Origin: Euglena gracilis
Taxonomy: Eukaryota; Euglenida; Euglenophyceae; Euglenales
Direction: 5' to 3'
Assembly: GCA_039621445.1 (NCBI GenBank)
Contig: CP154954.1
Location: 48,153,847-48,217,846, forward strand
DNA length: 64,000 bases
The notes under the pieces are model-generated. The model had not been told where the DNA came from, did no database searches, and saw only the letters and a program-made list of their open reading frames with translations. Position 1 is the first letter of the stretch, and every line of letters begins with the position of its first letter. The position numbers and the translations under genes were made by a program. Positions 41,276 through 51,191 of the stretch are shown here, in pieces.

Positions 41276-41426
41276 CATGAAGCCATTTTATTTGAAAGAA
41301 AATTGCCATCCCCAAACCAGAAACATGCTGTGCAGGGTCCTGGGGGCAACTTCTGTGGGGAATCCCACCGCAACGCAAGACCTCACAACCTCCCAATTGT
41401 GTTCAGCTCTAAAGGTCCCCCCCCCA

Positions 41427-42763
41427 CTGACTGTTCAGTCAGTGGAGGTGTGCCACAGGAGGTGGAGTCCGATTTGGTGGAACCGCGGCCGGCCGCGGTC
41501 AGCCGCGGCCGGCCGCGGCTGCACATGGTGGTGGGAAAATGGCCGACCGCGGCCGGCCGCGGTTCCACTTTCCCAAAATTTTTTTTTTCGAAAGTGGGAC
41601 CGCGGTCGGCCGCGGTCGACTGCGGTTCCACTTTCATGAATTATGAACAACGTTGTGGTGGGACGACGGTCAGCCGCGGTCAGCCGCGGCCAACCGTCGT
41701 CCCACCACAGCAAGCCATCACCAGCCTGCTCGCATTGGGGTATACCAAGTAATCTCTGCGGCAAACAGTGGCGGATGAGCGAAGCAAAAACAGAGGCGAT
41801 GGAATCTGAAATCCCAGTGATTGGGGGGGGGTGTGGGGGGGGGGTGTGGCGGGGGGGTGGGGGTCTGGGGCGTGATAAATTGGCCCCTGCAAGGTACCAG
41901 CTACTCCAAAGAGCCGCCCAACTAGGGTTAATACACATGGGGGACTCGGCGCCTTCGGCGCCTCGCTCGGGTCCCCCCATGTTTTTAACCCAGGTTGGGC
42001 GGCTCTTTGGGTTCGCTGGGTACCTTGTAGAGACCAATCTAACAACGTTGAGCGGGAGATGTTCTGCTGCTTGGATAAGAATCGTAACCCGAACCCTACT
42101 CCTTCAAATAACCTCATAAATTCTTTTTGGCCACAATGAAACGCCATCGGGAAATTCTTTTGCAGAAATATAAAAATAAAAAAAATAAAATACATATAAG
42201 CAAAAATAAAATGTATGGGGGGGTGTGGGGGGTGTGGGGGGTCTGGGGCGTGATAAATTGGCCCCTATTGCGGAACAGGAGGCATTAACAGCACCACAGC
42301 ATGATCGTCTTAGACTCTGTGTGCGGGATTACCAGGGTGGCCAATTTCCCAGATTTTAAGCCTTCCTTTCTGCCAGCAAATGGCAATGCTCTTGGTTGTT
42401 GATAAATGCAGGCAGGATGAAAGCTGGGCAGCCGTCGGAACTGAGCCGGCTGGTGATGGTGCCTGATTACTGCATAGATGGTCGGCCCTGGTGGAACCGC
42501 GGCTGACCGCGGCTGACCGCGGCCAGCCGCGGTTCCACCAGAGACACGTTACAAAATGCTCTTGGTGGGACCGCGGCTGGCCGCGATTCCACCAGCAACA
42601 CTCTCTTGGTGGTGGCCGCGGCTGGCCGCGGCCGGCCGCGGCTAGCCGTCATCCCACCCAGGTGGACGCGACGGTCGCCGACGGTCGACCGCCGGTCCAC
42701 CTCCAGCGACTCCACCTCCTGTGGCACCCCCCCCCCCCCCCGACTGAACTCCACCCAGCAACA
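41427..42763. mobile_element. Second composite foldback with palindrome-array arms
   Basis: GTGCCACAGGAGGTGGAGTC at about 41448 is repeated inverted at about 42706-42725, and GTTCAGTC/GACTGAAC lie further out. Inside each end is an array of GC palindromes (GGAACCGCGGCCGGCCGCGG type; about 41470-41705 and 42490-42670). The centre contains a full copy of the GTACC foldback (41887-42030) and a TTTGAAGGAGTAGGGTT-like block, as at 2061-3700. No target duplication was found at these ends. Confidence 0.65.
41887..42030. mobile_element. Nested foldback, GTACC type, second copy
   Basis: Begins CTGCAAGGTACCAGCTACTC and ends with the inverted CTGGGTACCTTGTAG. The arms carry CAAAGAGCCGCCCAACTAGG and its mirror around the GGCGCCTTCGGCGCC hairpin. 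Same family as 2938-3079. Confidence 0.8.
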
Positions 42764-43361
42764 CAGCCAGGCTTCTCTTTAAGACCTCTTAGGGAAACTC
42801 CCTTGGGAAAAACCCTCTTAGGGCATTTCCCAAAAAAAAGCTCCGTCGGTTCGCACCAAAACCAATGCCCGGCCCTCCCGACCGGACTAGGCAAGGGGAT
42901 CCCAGTCTGGACCCCCCCGGGGCGTACAAGTGTACCGATCCCCGAGGAGGGTCGCTTTCAATATATTTTTTTCAATCACCCCCCCGGGGGGGGGTCCTCT
43001 GGCTTTCTGGAATCCAAGTGAAAATTGACCACAAACGTGTAAAACAAGGCCAAAATTCTTCAAAAAAAGCCAAAAAAAACTTCCAGCGCCTTTCTTGTTG
43101 GATCACTTTTGTGGTAGTTTAGTGGGTTATTTTTGCCCCCCCTCCCCCTAGGAGAGAGGGGGGTCTGGGCCAGAATCCAGCCAGTCACTCTGAAAAAACC
43201 AGCCACCCACCCCTCCGGGGGGGGGGTCAGCCAAGTGGCTAAATGTTGGTGACTGGGGTGTCGGTGTCTTCTGAGTTAAAAAGAAACGACCACTATCCCG
43301 GTCGTCCTCTCCTGTTGTTTGTTCGGGGGAAGAGGATGCCAGAGACGGAGTGAGCCGGGGG

Positions 43362-46300
43362 CTACAGCTTGCACTCCGGAAAGGCCCACTTCCGGATCAG
43401 GACGTGGGCGAGCGTGGTGGGCGGCGGCAGGCGGAACGGGCTGCCGTCCGGCCCCGGCAGGCCCCCTTTGTTGCACTACAGCGTCTTGTCTGTTTATGGA
43501 CGGCGGTGGCCCTGTTTGCCGTGTGGTGAGTGGCCAGGGACCCCCCAACACCAGTGTTCTTGTGTTGCTCCCCCTGGCCCGGTGAGTAACTCTGGCCCTG
43601 GCTGGCCCCCACCCCTGTCACCCCTCACCCCCGCTGCAGCTGTGTGTTTCGGGAGGAGCACCCTCTGTGGTGGGGCGGGATGGCAGCCGTGGGGGGGCCT
43701 GGCTACGGCGTACGCCGCCGCGGCGTCCAGAGCCTGCTGCACCTCCGTGCGGGGCACCCCGCCAGGCGATTGCTCAGGTCTCCCGAAGGGGACTCTGAAC
43801 CCCTCCCCTCGTCCAGTACCCCCTCCTCCTGCGACCTCCACAAGGGGTCACGAGATCGTTTTCCTGACAAAAGAGGTCATAAGGTCCGTCCCTCTCCACC
43901 GGCTACAGATCGCGACGTCGGGGAACAATGAAGCGTCCCGCCTCGAAATCCGGAAATGGCGGGCAATCCTCGTGCGACATCGGGGGCCAACCCGACGCCA
44001 CCCCTCCCCCCAACCGGTCCATTTGGGGGGAGGCGGATCACCAGCGCCGCTCAGGCAACCGGCTGCCCCCAGCGCGCCTCCTCTATCTCGTCGCTGGGCA
44101 CGATGGGCTGGCTCGGGAGCGGCCCCTTCTCCACTGAGCAACAATGAACACACGGCACGATGGAAAACAGAAAGAGAGGGGGTGGCGGAGGGGCGACGGG
44201 GCCGGCCGCGTCCCCCTGGCCGAGGAAGCCGATCATGAGGGAGTTGGGGAACGGCCACGGCTGCGACTGCACGTACTGCGGCCCGCCGGCCCGCCGAGCG
44301 ACGGGGCAGGGGGGGGCCCCCGGGGCATTCCTTACCTCTCCTTCTCTTTCCGTGGAACGCAGAGAGTCACTGCACAGGCGCTTTTTTAAAAAAAAAAAAG
44401 AGGGTAGTGGGCAGGCTTTTGCTTCAAGGCCACGGGGGTCCATGAGCTGGGGATTATCCCTAGCCACTGAAGAAAGCCGCAACCTGGATCCCCCCGGGGG
44501 GGGGTCCCGGGGGTCTGCCCATTGAAGAAAAATATCATCGTCTGGCAATCAGGGAATTTCTTAAGGACCCCCAGGGGGGGGTCCAGCCTCCGGCTGGCAA
44601 AAAGGCTGCTGGCTGGATTTGAGCTGCTGGCTGAACCCCCCCCCCCGGGGGGGTGGGGGGGGGGGGGGGGGGGTCTGGGGCTGGAGGGGGCTGGGCTCGG
44701 CTGGGTCGGTGAAAACCAAAATTTTCTAACACGTTTTTGCCATTTTCGACATTTTGGTGGATGGAGCTAGATCAAGCTGGGGGCTGTGATGGAGGAAGCT
44801 GTGGTGAGGGGAAAAAATGCAGGGATAGGTGAGCTGGGCAGCCCAGTTGGCTGGCCAGCCTGCGGCCGGCTGGCCCGGCCTTCGGCCGGCTGGCCCGGCC
44901 TCCGGCCGGGCCGGACCCAACTTTATTTCAGTCGACCCCCAGCCCAAATTTGGGCTGCTGGCTGGATTTGAGCTGCTGGCTGGCTGGACCCCCCCCCCCG
45001 GGGGGGGGGTAGGGTACCCTCCGGCTTAAGAAATTCCCTGCTGGCGATATGCGCCAAGGAGGAACTGGGGATTTTAACGTGCTTTTTGGCCGACTTTGTC
45101 CAAAAAAAAATCACACCACACCCAAAAATGCCGAAAACGGGCATGCTTTGCAGGTCTCAGTGGTCGAAAAATTCCCGCGCTCGCCGGTCACTGGGATTTT
45201 TTTTTACAAACCAGGATTTCCACCAGGCAGGTCTCTGCTCAAACCCAGGGGCCCCAAGCGGCCCACCAAACCCCCCGGGGTGCCGGGCGAGCTCTGGCGC
45301 ACCGGCCGCAGGGTGCCGGGCAGCACCGGGATGCCGGTCTCCTCCAGCACCTCCCGCGCCACCGCGGCCTCGAGGGTCTCCCCCGGCTCCACAAAGCCCG
45401 CCAGGCAGGACCAGAACGGCCCCAGACAGGCTCCTCCCCCGGGGGTGGGGGGACCTGGGCAGTCCGGGAAGGCCTGGGGGTGGGGGCTGACCCCTGCACC
45501 TCCACTCACGGGGTTTCCGGGACTGGTGTTCAAGAAGGATTAACAGCTGAATTCTCAAAATTCTGTTCGGGTAACTGCTGATTCGATCCGGAAATCCTCT
45601 CCGAGTGGCCATCTTTTTCAACCATGTTGGCCCAGACATTCCAGAACTTCGACTCTTTCACGACCAGGCCAGGGGAGGGGATAAGTTTGGGTTCTGCCCT
45701 GCCTGGGTCGGCGGCGCCAGATCGACTATTTCGAAACCACAGAATTGTGGTGTGTTGAAGGGCGGGGGGGGGGGACAGTGTAGGAGTTCAAAAACAAATC
45801 AGTGGAGGGCGGGGGGGGGGGTTGGGGTCCGAAAGCCGGTCGGCCACCGTCCCCATTCCGCCATTGGCCGCCCCCCACCCAGACCCAGCCGACCAACCGC
45901 AGGCGGAGGAGCCCCCTGAGCCCCGCCGGGAACTTCCGGTTGTGCCCCGGGCACAGGGGCTGGCCCGGGGGCGGGGGAGGCGGGGCGAGCCCCTGGGCAG
46001 GAGGCAGCGGTCGGCGCCGTCGTGGACCAGCATGATGACGGAGGGGTCCGTGCGTGGGAAGCACACGTTGTGCAGCCCCGTCCGCGTGGGGCACGCCGCG
46101 CCCGTGCACTGCCGCTTGTGCCCCGCGTCTGACGGGCGGGCGGCGAGGGGCCAGCGACGGGGGGGGGGACGAGGGGCGGGAGCGGCACTTCCGTCGGGCC
46201 GGCCCCTTTGCAGCCAAAGCCATCCGACCTGCCCACAAATGAAATGACCTTCTCTTTTCAGATGAACATGCACTCATCGACAATTTGGACGTGGGATGGG

Positions 46301-48464
46301 TTTGGGACAGGGCCTCTCAAAGATGCAACGCAAACCAAAAAGCAGGCACCAGGGGTTTTCTTAAGGACCCCGTGGGGGGGGGGGGTCCAGCCTCCGGCTG
46401 GCAAAAAGGCTGCTGGATGGAAACGAGCCAAAGAAAACACAAGAAAGTCTGCGCGCCAACCAAAGCGACATCAGTGCCGCAAAACCGTCGATTTGGGGAA
46501 TGGGGGAGCCATGGCTGGGGGCGATTGGGCCAATGCCCACACAATCAGGGTTCGATGAGGAGGATGTACGGGTCAGCGGGGGGAGTCCCCCCCCCCTTTG
46601 CTGGACGGGAGGGGGGAGGGTCCGACCCACCCCCACCCCACCTGCCTTAAAATCAAACCCTGCACACAACCTCGCGTGACTGGCCTCCATCAGTGACCGC
46701 CTGCTGGCTGGACCCCCAGGGGGCTGGGCTGGGCTGGGTCGATGAAAAAAAAAAAAACTAGACATTTTTGCCTTTTCGACATTTTGATGGATGGAGCTAG
46801 GTCAAGGCTGGGGGGTTGTGATGGAGGAAGCTGTGATGAGGGGAAAAAATGGGGATAGGAGAGCTGGGCAGCCCAGTTGGCTGTCCAGCCTGCGGCCGGC
46901 TGGCGCGGCCTCTGGCCGGGCTGGACTCACTCGACCCCCCGTCCCAGCTCTAATTTGGGCAGCTGGCTGGATTTGAGCTGCTGGCTGGCTGGACCCCCCC
47001 CCCCCCGGGGGATGGGGTACCCTCCGGCTTAAGAAAACCCCTGGCAGGCACTGAACAAATTCAGAAACTGCCAGCATGCCTTTGGGGCTCTTTGGAAAAT
47101 GCCAAAGCCTTTGGTTAACTGATACAAGACAACCAGTAAATGAGCAAAAAAAAGCCAAATTGAAAAGACGTCAACCACACACCATGTCAGACATTGTCTT
47201 TTGAAAAATGCAATAGGAGACCGTCTTCGGTGCAAATCTTTGCCGTGAATCATACGCATACACTCCAGCCATATCTCTCTCACGTTCCCCTGACCCCCCC
47301 CCCCCCCATGTGAGAGGGTACCACACACCTATGCTGACAGTCGGCGCCCCGCACAGCGTGCAGAACGGGTTGCGGGCGTTCCAGTCCAGCAGCGACATCG
47401 CGTGGGCGAGGGTGCCGCTGTCCTCGTTGTCCGCCAGGCGGAGGAACAGGACGTCCTGCGGGAACACCGCCTCGGCGGGCCCAGAGGGGGGGGGGGCAGC
47501 CGTGTGGCGGCCGTGGCAACACCCACCGCCAAAAGCCAAGGTCAGTCCTGAAAAACAGCCCATCACGTGCATCGCGATCCGCAGGGCAACCCATGACAAA
47601 ATGGTTGGTCTGTGCTATCCTAAAAAAAAAAAACCGTTCACAACCCCGATGCCAAGGATTTCAAATGCCCATCACAGAAACAAAGGTACATTCCATCACT
47701 TCAATTCTTGTTGCACGCAACAAACCTGTCCACCATAGCTGCCAAAAGACAAGAACACAAACACAATTTTTGTTCCTGTCTATTGGTTTTGTTCCCGCCC
47801 TGTCTGGGAGGTGAGTTGCCCAAATCACCCCCGTTATACCAACTTCTTTGGCGCATTAACTTCTGACACGTTGCCCCCCCCTCCTCCCGAGGTGCCGCCC
47901 ACCCCTGCGTGTGGTCTGTGAGGTCGGCGGGCTGGACGGCGTCGGCAACGGCCAGGGCAAAATGGGGCTCGCCCTGCGCTGCAAACGGCGGCAGGCAGAG
48001 GCATGCCCGGGCCGGAAACAGTGCGGCGAAGGCGTGTGGCTGGCGCAAAAAACCAAACCTACAACAAATTCTTCAAGAAACCACAACAAAGTCATGTGTG
48101 ACATGCGTGCCACACGTGACAAGTGCACAAAAAACACACTAAACGAAAAATAATGATGGAAGGGCGGTGTGGGTTACTGTTCGCCCGGTTCTGGTTCGCC
48201 CCTGGTTCGCCCGGGCCTGGGCCCCAGCAGCACCAGCGGCTGCGGGTTGCCCTCCCGCCTGCCTTGCAGCGCCGCCAGCGGCAGCCACAGCAGCCGGTGC
48301 TCCCCCGGCCCCGCCTTGGTGCACAGCGGGCTGTGCCGGCGGCCCCGCAGCACGAGGCACCGCGCCGCCGGGTGGGCCTCCGCCGCCGCCACGCGCTCCG
48401 CGTCGCTGCGGACGTCGGCGCCGCGGTCCGGGAGGGAGGAGTCGACGTACGCCAGGCCGGTCAT
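43362..48464 (-). CDS. NADH pyrophosphatase / NAD-cap decapping Nudix hydrolase, NUDT12/NudC type
   Basis: Cleaves NAD(H) to NMN(H) and AMP; the family also removes NAD caps from RNA. Exons: 48464-~48176 (ATG; LPDRGADVRSDAERVAAAEA, the N-terminal domain), about 48040-47890 (GEPHFALAVADAV), about 47520-47335 (LAHAMSLLDWNARNPFCTLC), about 46150-46000 (HKRQCTGAACP; RTDPSVIMLVHDGADRCLL), about 45950-45905 (HNRKFPAGL), about 45433-45290 (Nudix box GFVEPGETLEAA then REVLEETGI), about 44285-44215 (YVQSQPWPFPNSLMIGF), about 44138-44060 (PIVPSDEIEEARW), about 43805-43715 (RTEVQQALDAAA) and 43479-43362 (FRLPPPTTLAHVLIRKWAF, stop TAG). Zinc-ribbon cysteines (CxxC and CxxxxC), the Nudix catalytic glutamates and the SQPWPFPxSLM motif diagnostic of NudC enzymes are all present. 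Two introns each carry a hAT-like MITE. No ankyrin repeats are seen, unlike animal NUDT12. Confidence 0.9.
44550..45040. mobile_element. CAGGG/CTTAAG-family hAT-like element, copy 1
   Basis: Begins CAGGGAATTTCTTAAGGACC and ends GGCTTAAGAAATTCCCTG. Flanks CTGGCAAT (44542-44549) and CTGGCGAT (45041-45048) are an 8-bp target duplication with one mismatch. The interior carries GCTGGCTGGATTTGAGCTGC repeats and G/C runs. It lies in an intron of the Nudix gene. Confidence 0.88.
46350..47043. mobile_element. CAGGG/CTTAAG-family hAT-like element, copy 2
   Basis: Begins CAGGGGTTTTCTTAAGGACC and ends GGCTTAAGAAAACCCCTG, with a perfect 8-bp target duplication GCAGGCAC at 46342-46349 and 47044-47051. The right half is clearly homologous to copy 1 (ATGGAGCTAGGTCAAG, GGCTGGACCCCCCC). 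It lies in the Nudix gene intron between the two zinc-ribbon exons. Confidence 0.92.
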
Positions 48465-49260
48465 GCGTGAACGCTGTGACGCGCGAGGAGGGCGGCGAGG
48501 CGTGACGGGCGGTGTGGTGGTCCGGCTGTCCTCCTGTTGTGGGCGCTCTCGATGTGTCTGGAGGAAAAAACCATTGCCGTCCCCTGGAGCAGCCCTTGCC
48601 AGACGGGAGGGGAAGGGGGACCGTCCACCAACCATGCCAAAAACGGCCGTTCCCACACGACCGGGAGAAGGGGGTGGTGGGGCTTCTCCGCACTCGTTTC
48701 CCACATCGCCAGCCAGGGACACATTCTTCTTTCAGAAACACACACACACACACACAACCATTCCCAAACATGAATACTTCCTGAGCCCTCCCTGTTGGGT
48801 TGTGTCCATTCCCCCAGAATTCTGAGAGGATGAAAATCCTGGACTTGCTGGAAAAGAGTTGCTTGGTTGTTCCCCCCACATCGCCGTGTGGAATCGGGGC
48901 AGAAATACGCTTGGGCAAGGCGGAGCCAGAAGAAATTGAAATTGCATAAATGCCCCAAATCAACAAACTACGCAAACAATGTTGCTTTTGCGAAAAACAC
49001 ATTTTAGCTGAATTTTTCGCTTGTTTGAATCTCCCCCCCCCAACAAAAAGTGGCGGCCGGACAAGCACTAAAAGGTCTGTAGTCCCGGCCTAAATAACCA
49101 ATTGAAATGCAGGTGACACAACACATTGACAATTTGAGTACAGGGGTGGGGAGCCCCACTCCGAAGCGGTGGAAGTCGGTAGTTCACAATGGGGGGGTTG
49201 GGCTGGGAAGATTAGACTACAGCGGCACCGCAAGGTCGAGGCCAAGCCTCGGGGAGTGAG
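48465..49260. promoter_or_regulatory. Divergent intergenic region
   Basis: About 0.8 kb between the start of the minus-strand Nudix gene and the proposed ATG of the plus-strand acidic protein. If both starts are right, it must contain both promoters. A short (CA)n tract lies at about 48739-48758. No TATA box or other element can be claimed. The Nudix N-terminus could extend upstream of 48464. Confidence 0.4.
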
Positions 49261-51074
49261 ATGGCGGAGGGTGATCGAGGCAGTGGCAGAAGGCGAGAGA
49301 TGGCGGGGCAGTCGACAAGGCCGTTGCGCCAGACGAACGGCCGGTCACCCCCAGCCGGATAGAGAGAAGACGTGGTGTGGAGGTCACAGACAGGGTCCGT
49401 GGTACCGTATCTGCTCCCGCCCCACATACAATTCCCAGGACAGCCTCTTGGGGATCGTCAGACAACAAATCCTGAAAACTAAATCGAACGTCTGAATAAA
49501 TTTGTTTCGCGCAGAGAAAGCGATGCGGACCAAAATGAAGAACACACTTTCTGTGAGAACCCCAAATCCCCAAATCCACCTGAGGAATGGATACTCTCGG
49601 GAGAAAAATTTTGGCCAAATAAATCCTAAAATGCAATTTGTGGTGCTCGAATGGGGGTGGGTGAGCAGGGGGATTATAGCCCCACCCCATCCAGTATTTC
49701 CCCCTCACACCAAACCCTGGCAGAGCGACAGGCAGGCCTGGCAGGACGATTGATCGCCACCGGCCAAGGAAGAGGAGGACCTGTCGGAGTGCCAGGGTGA
49801 CCTGTTCGGAACGCTGCACGCTGGGGGGGGGTGAGTTTGCACTTGAGCTTGCCATTGAGAGACTTCGAAAGACGACAAGGATCCGTTGGTCAAAGGGGCT
49901 GAACTGCGCACGGGAAACAGGGCCCTGATGCATTGATAACCGGCGCATTCATCTCTGATAAAATGGTCGGGAAGAATTGAGCGATTTCGACCCTCCCCCC
50001 TAACTTGCCCTCTGCCCAAGCTTCACTGCTGTCAAATACAGTGCAATGGCTCTGCATCGGAACTGCCACCTTCCACGACAGCTTGTCAAAGGTCAGGGTG
50101 GGTCCTTTCCATCGGGGCACACACACTCCAAGTAAAATGCGCCGACGTTCCACGTGCATGGGCCGAGCTGCCGGCACATGTGGGGGACAATGCTCCGAAC
50201 CACTGGCACAGCACATTTCCGGACAGCTTACGTCGGTTCCAATCCGCCCTGGAGGCAGAAGAGGCAGAGGAGGAGGAGGAAGGGGGACGGATGGGCCAAG
50301 GCGACGCTGGTCCTGAGAGGGACCAGGCGGTTTTTTTTTACCAACCTAAGGGGGGGAGGGGGGTCCGGAGTGCACTGGAGTGCCTGCCCAGGCAGGCACT
50401 ACCCCCCCGGGGGGTTGGATTTCGGCCTGTGCCCAGGAACTTGCCTCAGAAAACAGGCCATTTTCCTTGAAAATAGGCCTTTTTTGAGCCTTCCGGCGCC
50501 GGAGTGCCTGCTGGGCACTTTTGGCCTAGTGCCCCCCCCCCCCCGGGGTCGGATTTTGTGCCTTGGAGTGCCTGCCCAGGCAGCCCCCCCCCCCCCCCGG
50601 GTGGGGTCGGCACCCGACGAAAATACAGCCTGAGAGGGACAACACCGTAGCCGCTCTGGCGACCAGGTCTGCGTCAGAGGTTGTCTTGGAACCAGGGGGG
50701 TCGGCCCCCACCTACTCACCTATCCCCCTGGGGGCGAGCTGGGGGACCCACTTTTGGAGGTCAAATTTGGGTCCCGATTTTTTGGAGTTCACACCGAAAA
50801 CGAAGGAAAAAACCCCCACCACTCCAGGAGTTTAACCCGGCCCAACCCCAGCCTGGATGGAGGTCGGGTCGGGACCCCCCCCCCCCACCCTTCGGGCCAC
50901 CCACAGGCAGGTCAACCACCCCCAGTGCGGGTGGCGTGTTGGCAATGGGCAGGCACATAACAGCACACAACAGTGGTGGGTATTGGGAATTCCTGCTGCT
51001 GCGCTACGCAACAGTACCTGATCCCCGAGCAGCAAACATCGGTCCGAGGGGGCACTCTTCGCCTCACAGGCTGA
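49261..51074 (+). CDS. Acidic protein of unknown function, interrupted by a MITE
   Basis: Pieced together from plus-strand coding stretches: 49261-~49345 (ATG; MAEGDRGSGRRREMAGQSTR), about 49777-49830 (EEEDLSECQGDLFGTLHAG, before a GTGAGT donor), about 50110-50323 (VPRAWAELPAHVGDNAPNHW; FPDSLRRFQSALEAEEAEEE) and its continuation after the MITE (50633 onward: NTVAALATRSASEVVLEPGG), and a last exon about 51015-51074 (YLIPEQQTSVRGGTLRLTG, stop TGA). No family is recognised; the Glu tract suggests a nuclear or scaffold protein, as inference only. Joins are not proven. It converges on the BAG-like gene, whose stop lies 118 bases beyond this stop. A 243-codon frame on the opposite strand (49217-49948) overlaps it and was judged a shadow. 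Confidence 0.45.
50324..50632. mobile_element. CAGGCTG-family hAT-like MITE, copy 4, within an open reading frame
   Basis: Begins CAGGCGGTTTTTTTTTACC and ends GACGAAAATACAGCCTG, with a perfect 8-bp target duplication AGAGGGAC at 50316-50323 and 50633-50640. Removing the element and one duplication restores one plus-strand frame across the site (MGQGDAGPERD | NTVAALATRS). The interior has two GTGCCTGCCCAGGCA blocks and the GCCTTCCGGCGCC hairpin. Confidence 0.92.
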
Positions 51075-51191
51075 CAACCCCTGCAGGCAAAGGCAGGCCC
51101 AGGACGGAAGGCAGTTGGGGTCAGGGTCAGCGTGCAACGGAGGTGACGGCGTGAGGCCCGGGGTACGGTGTGGGGGGAGAGCGCCGCCCCC

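Larger units (their letters stand above)
38938..43361. other. Intergenic region rich in transposons
   Basis: No gene supported. Frames between 40332 and 41036 are open on both strands, have no domain, and run into the element at 40843. Individual foldbacks are listed separately (39113-39297, 40843-41275, 41427-42763). Confidence 0.55.

Noticed and set aside
49217-49948. Minus-strand open frame of 243 codons
   Set aside because: It overlaps plus-strand exons with better amino-acid character and splice signals. Its translation has no recognisable domain, and its ends do not match splice or start signals.
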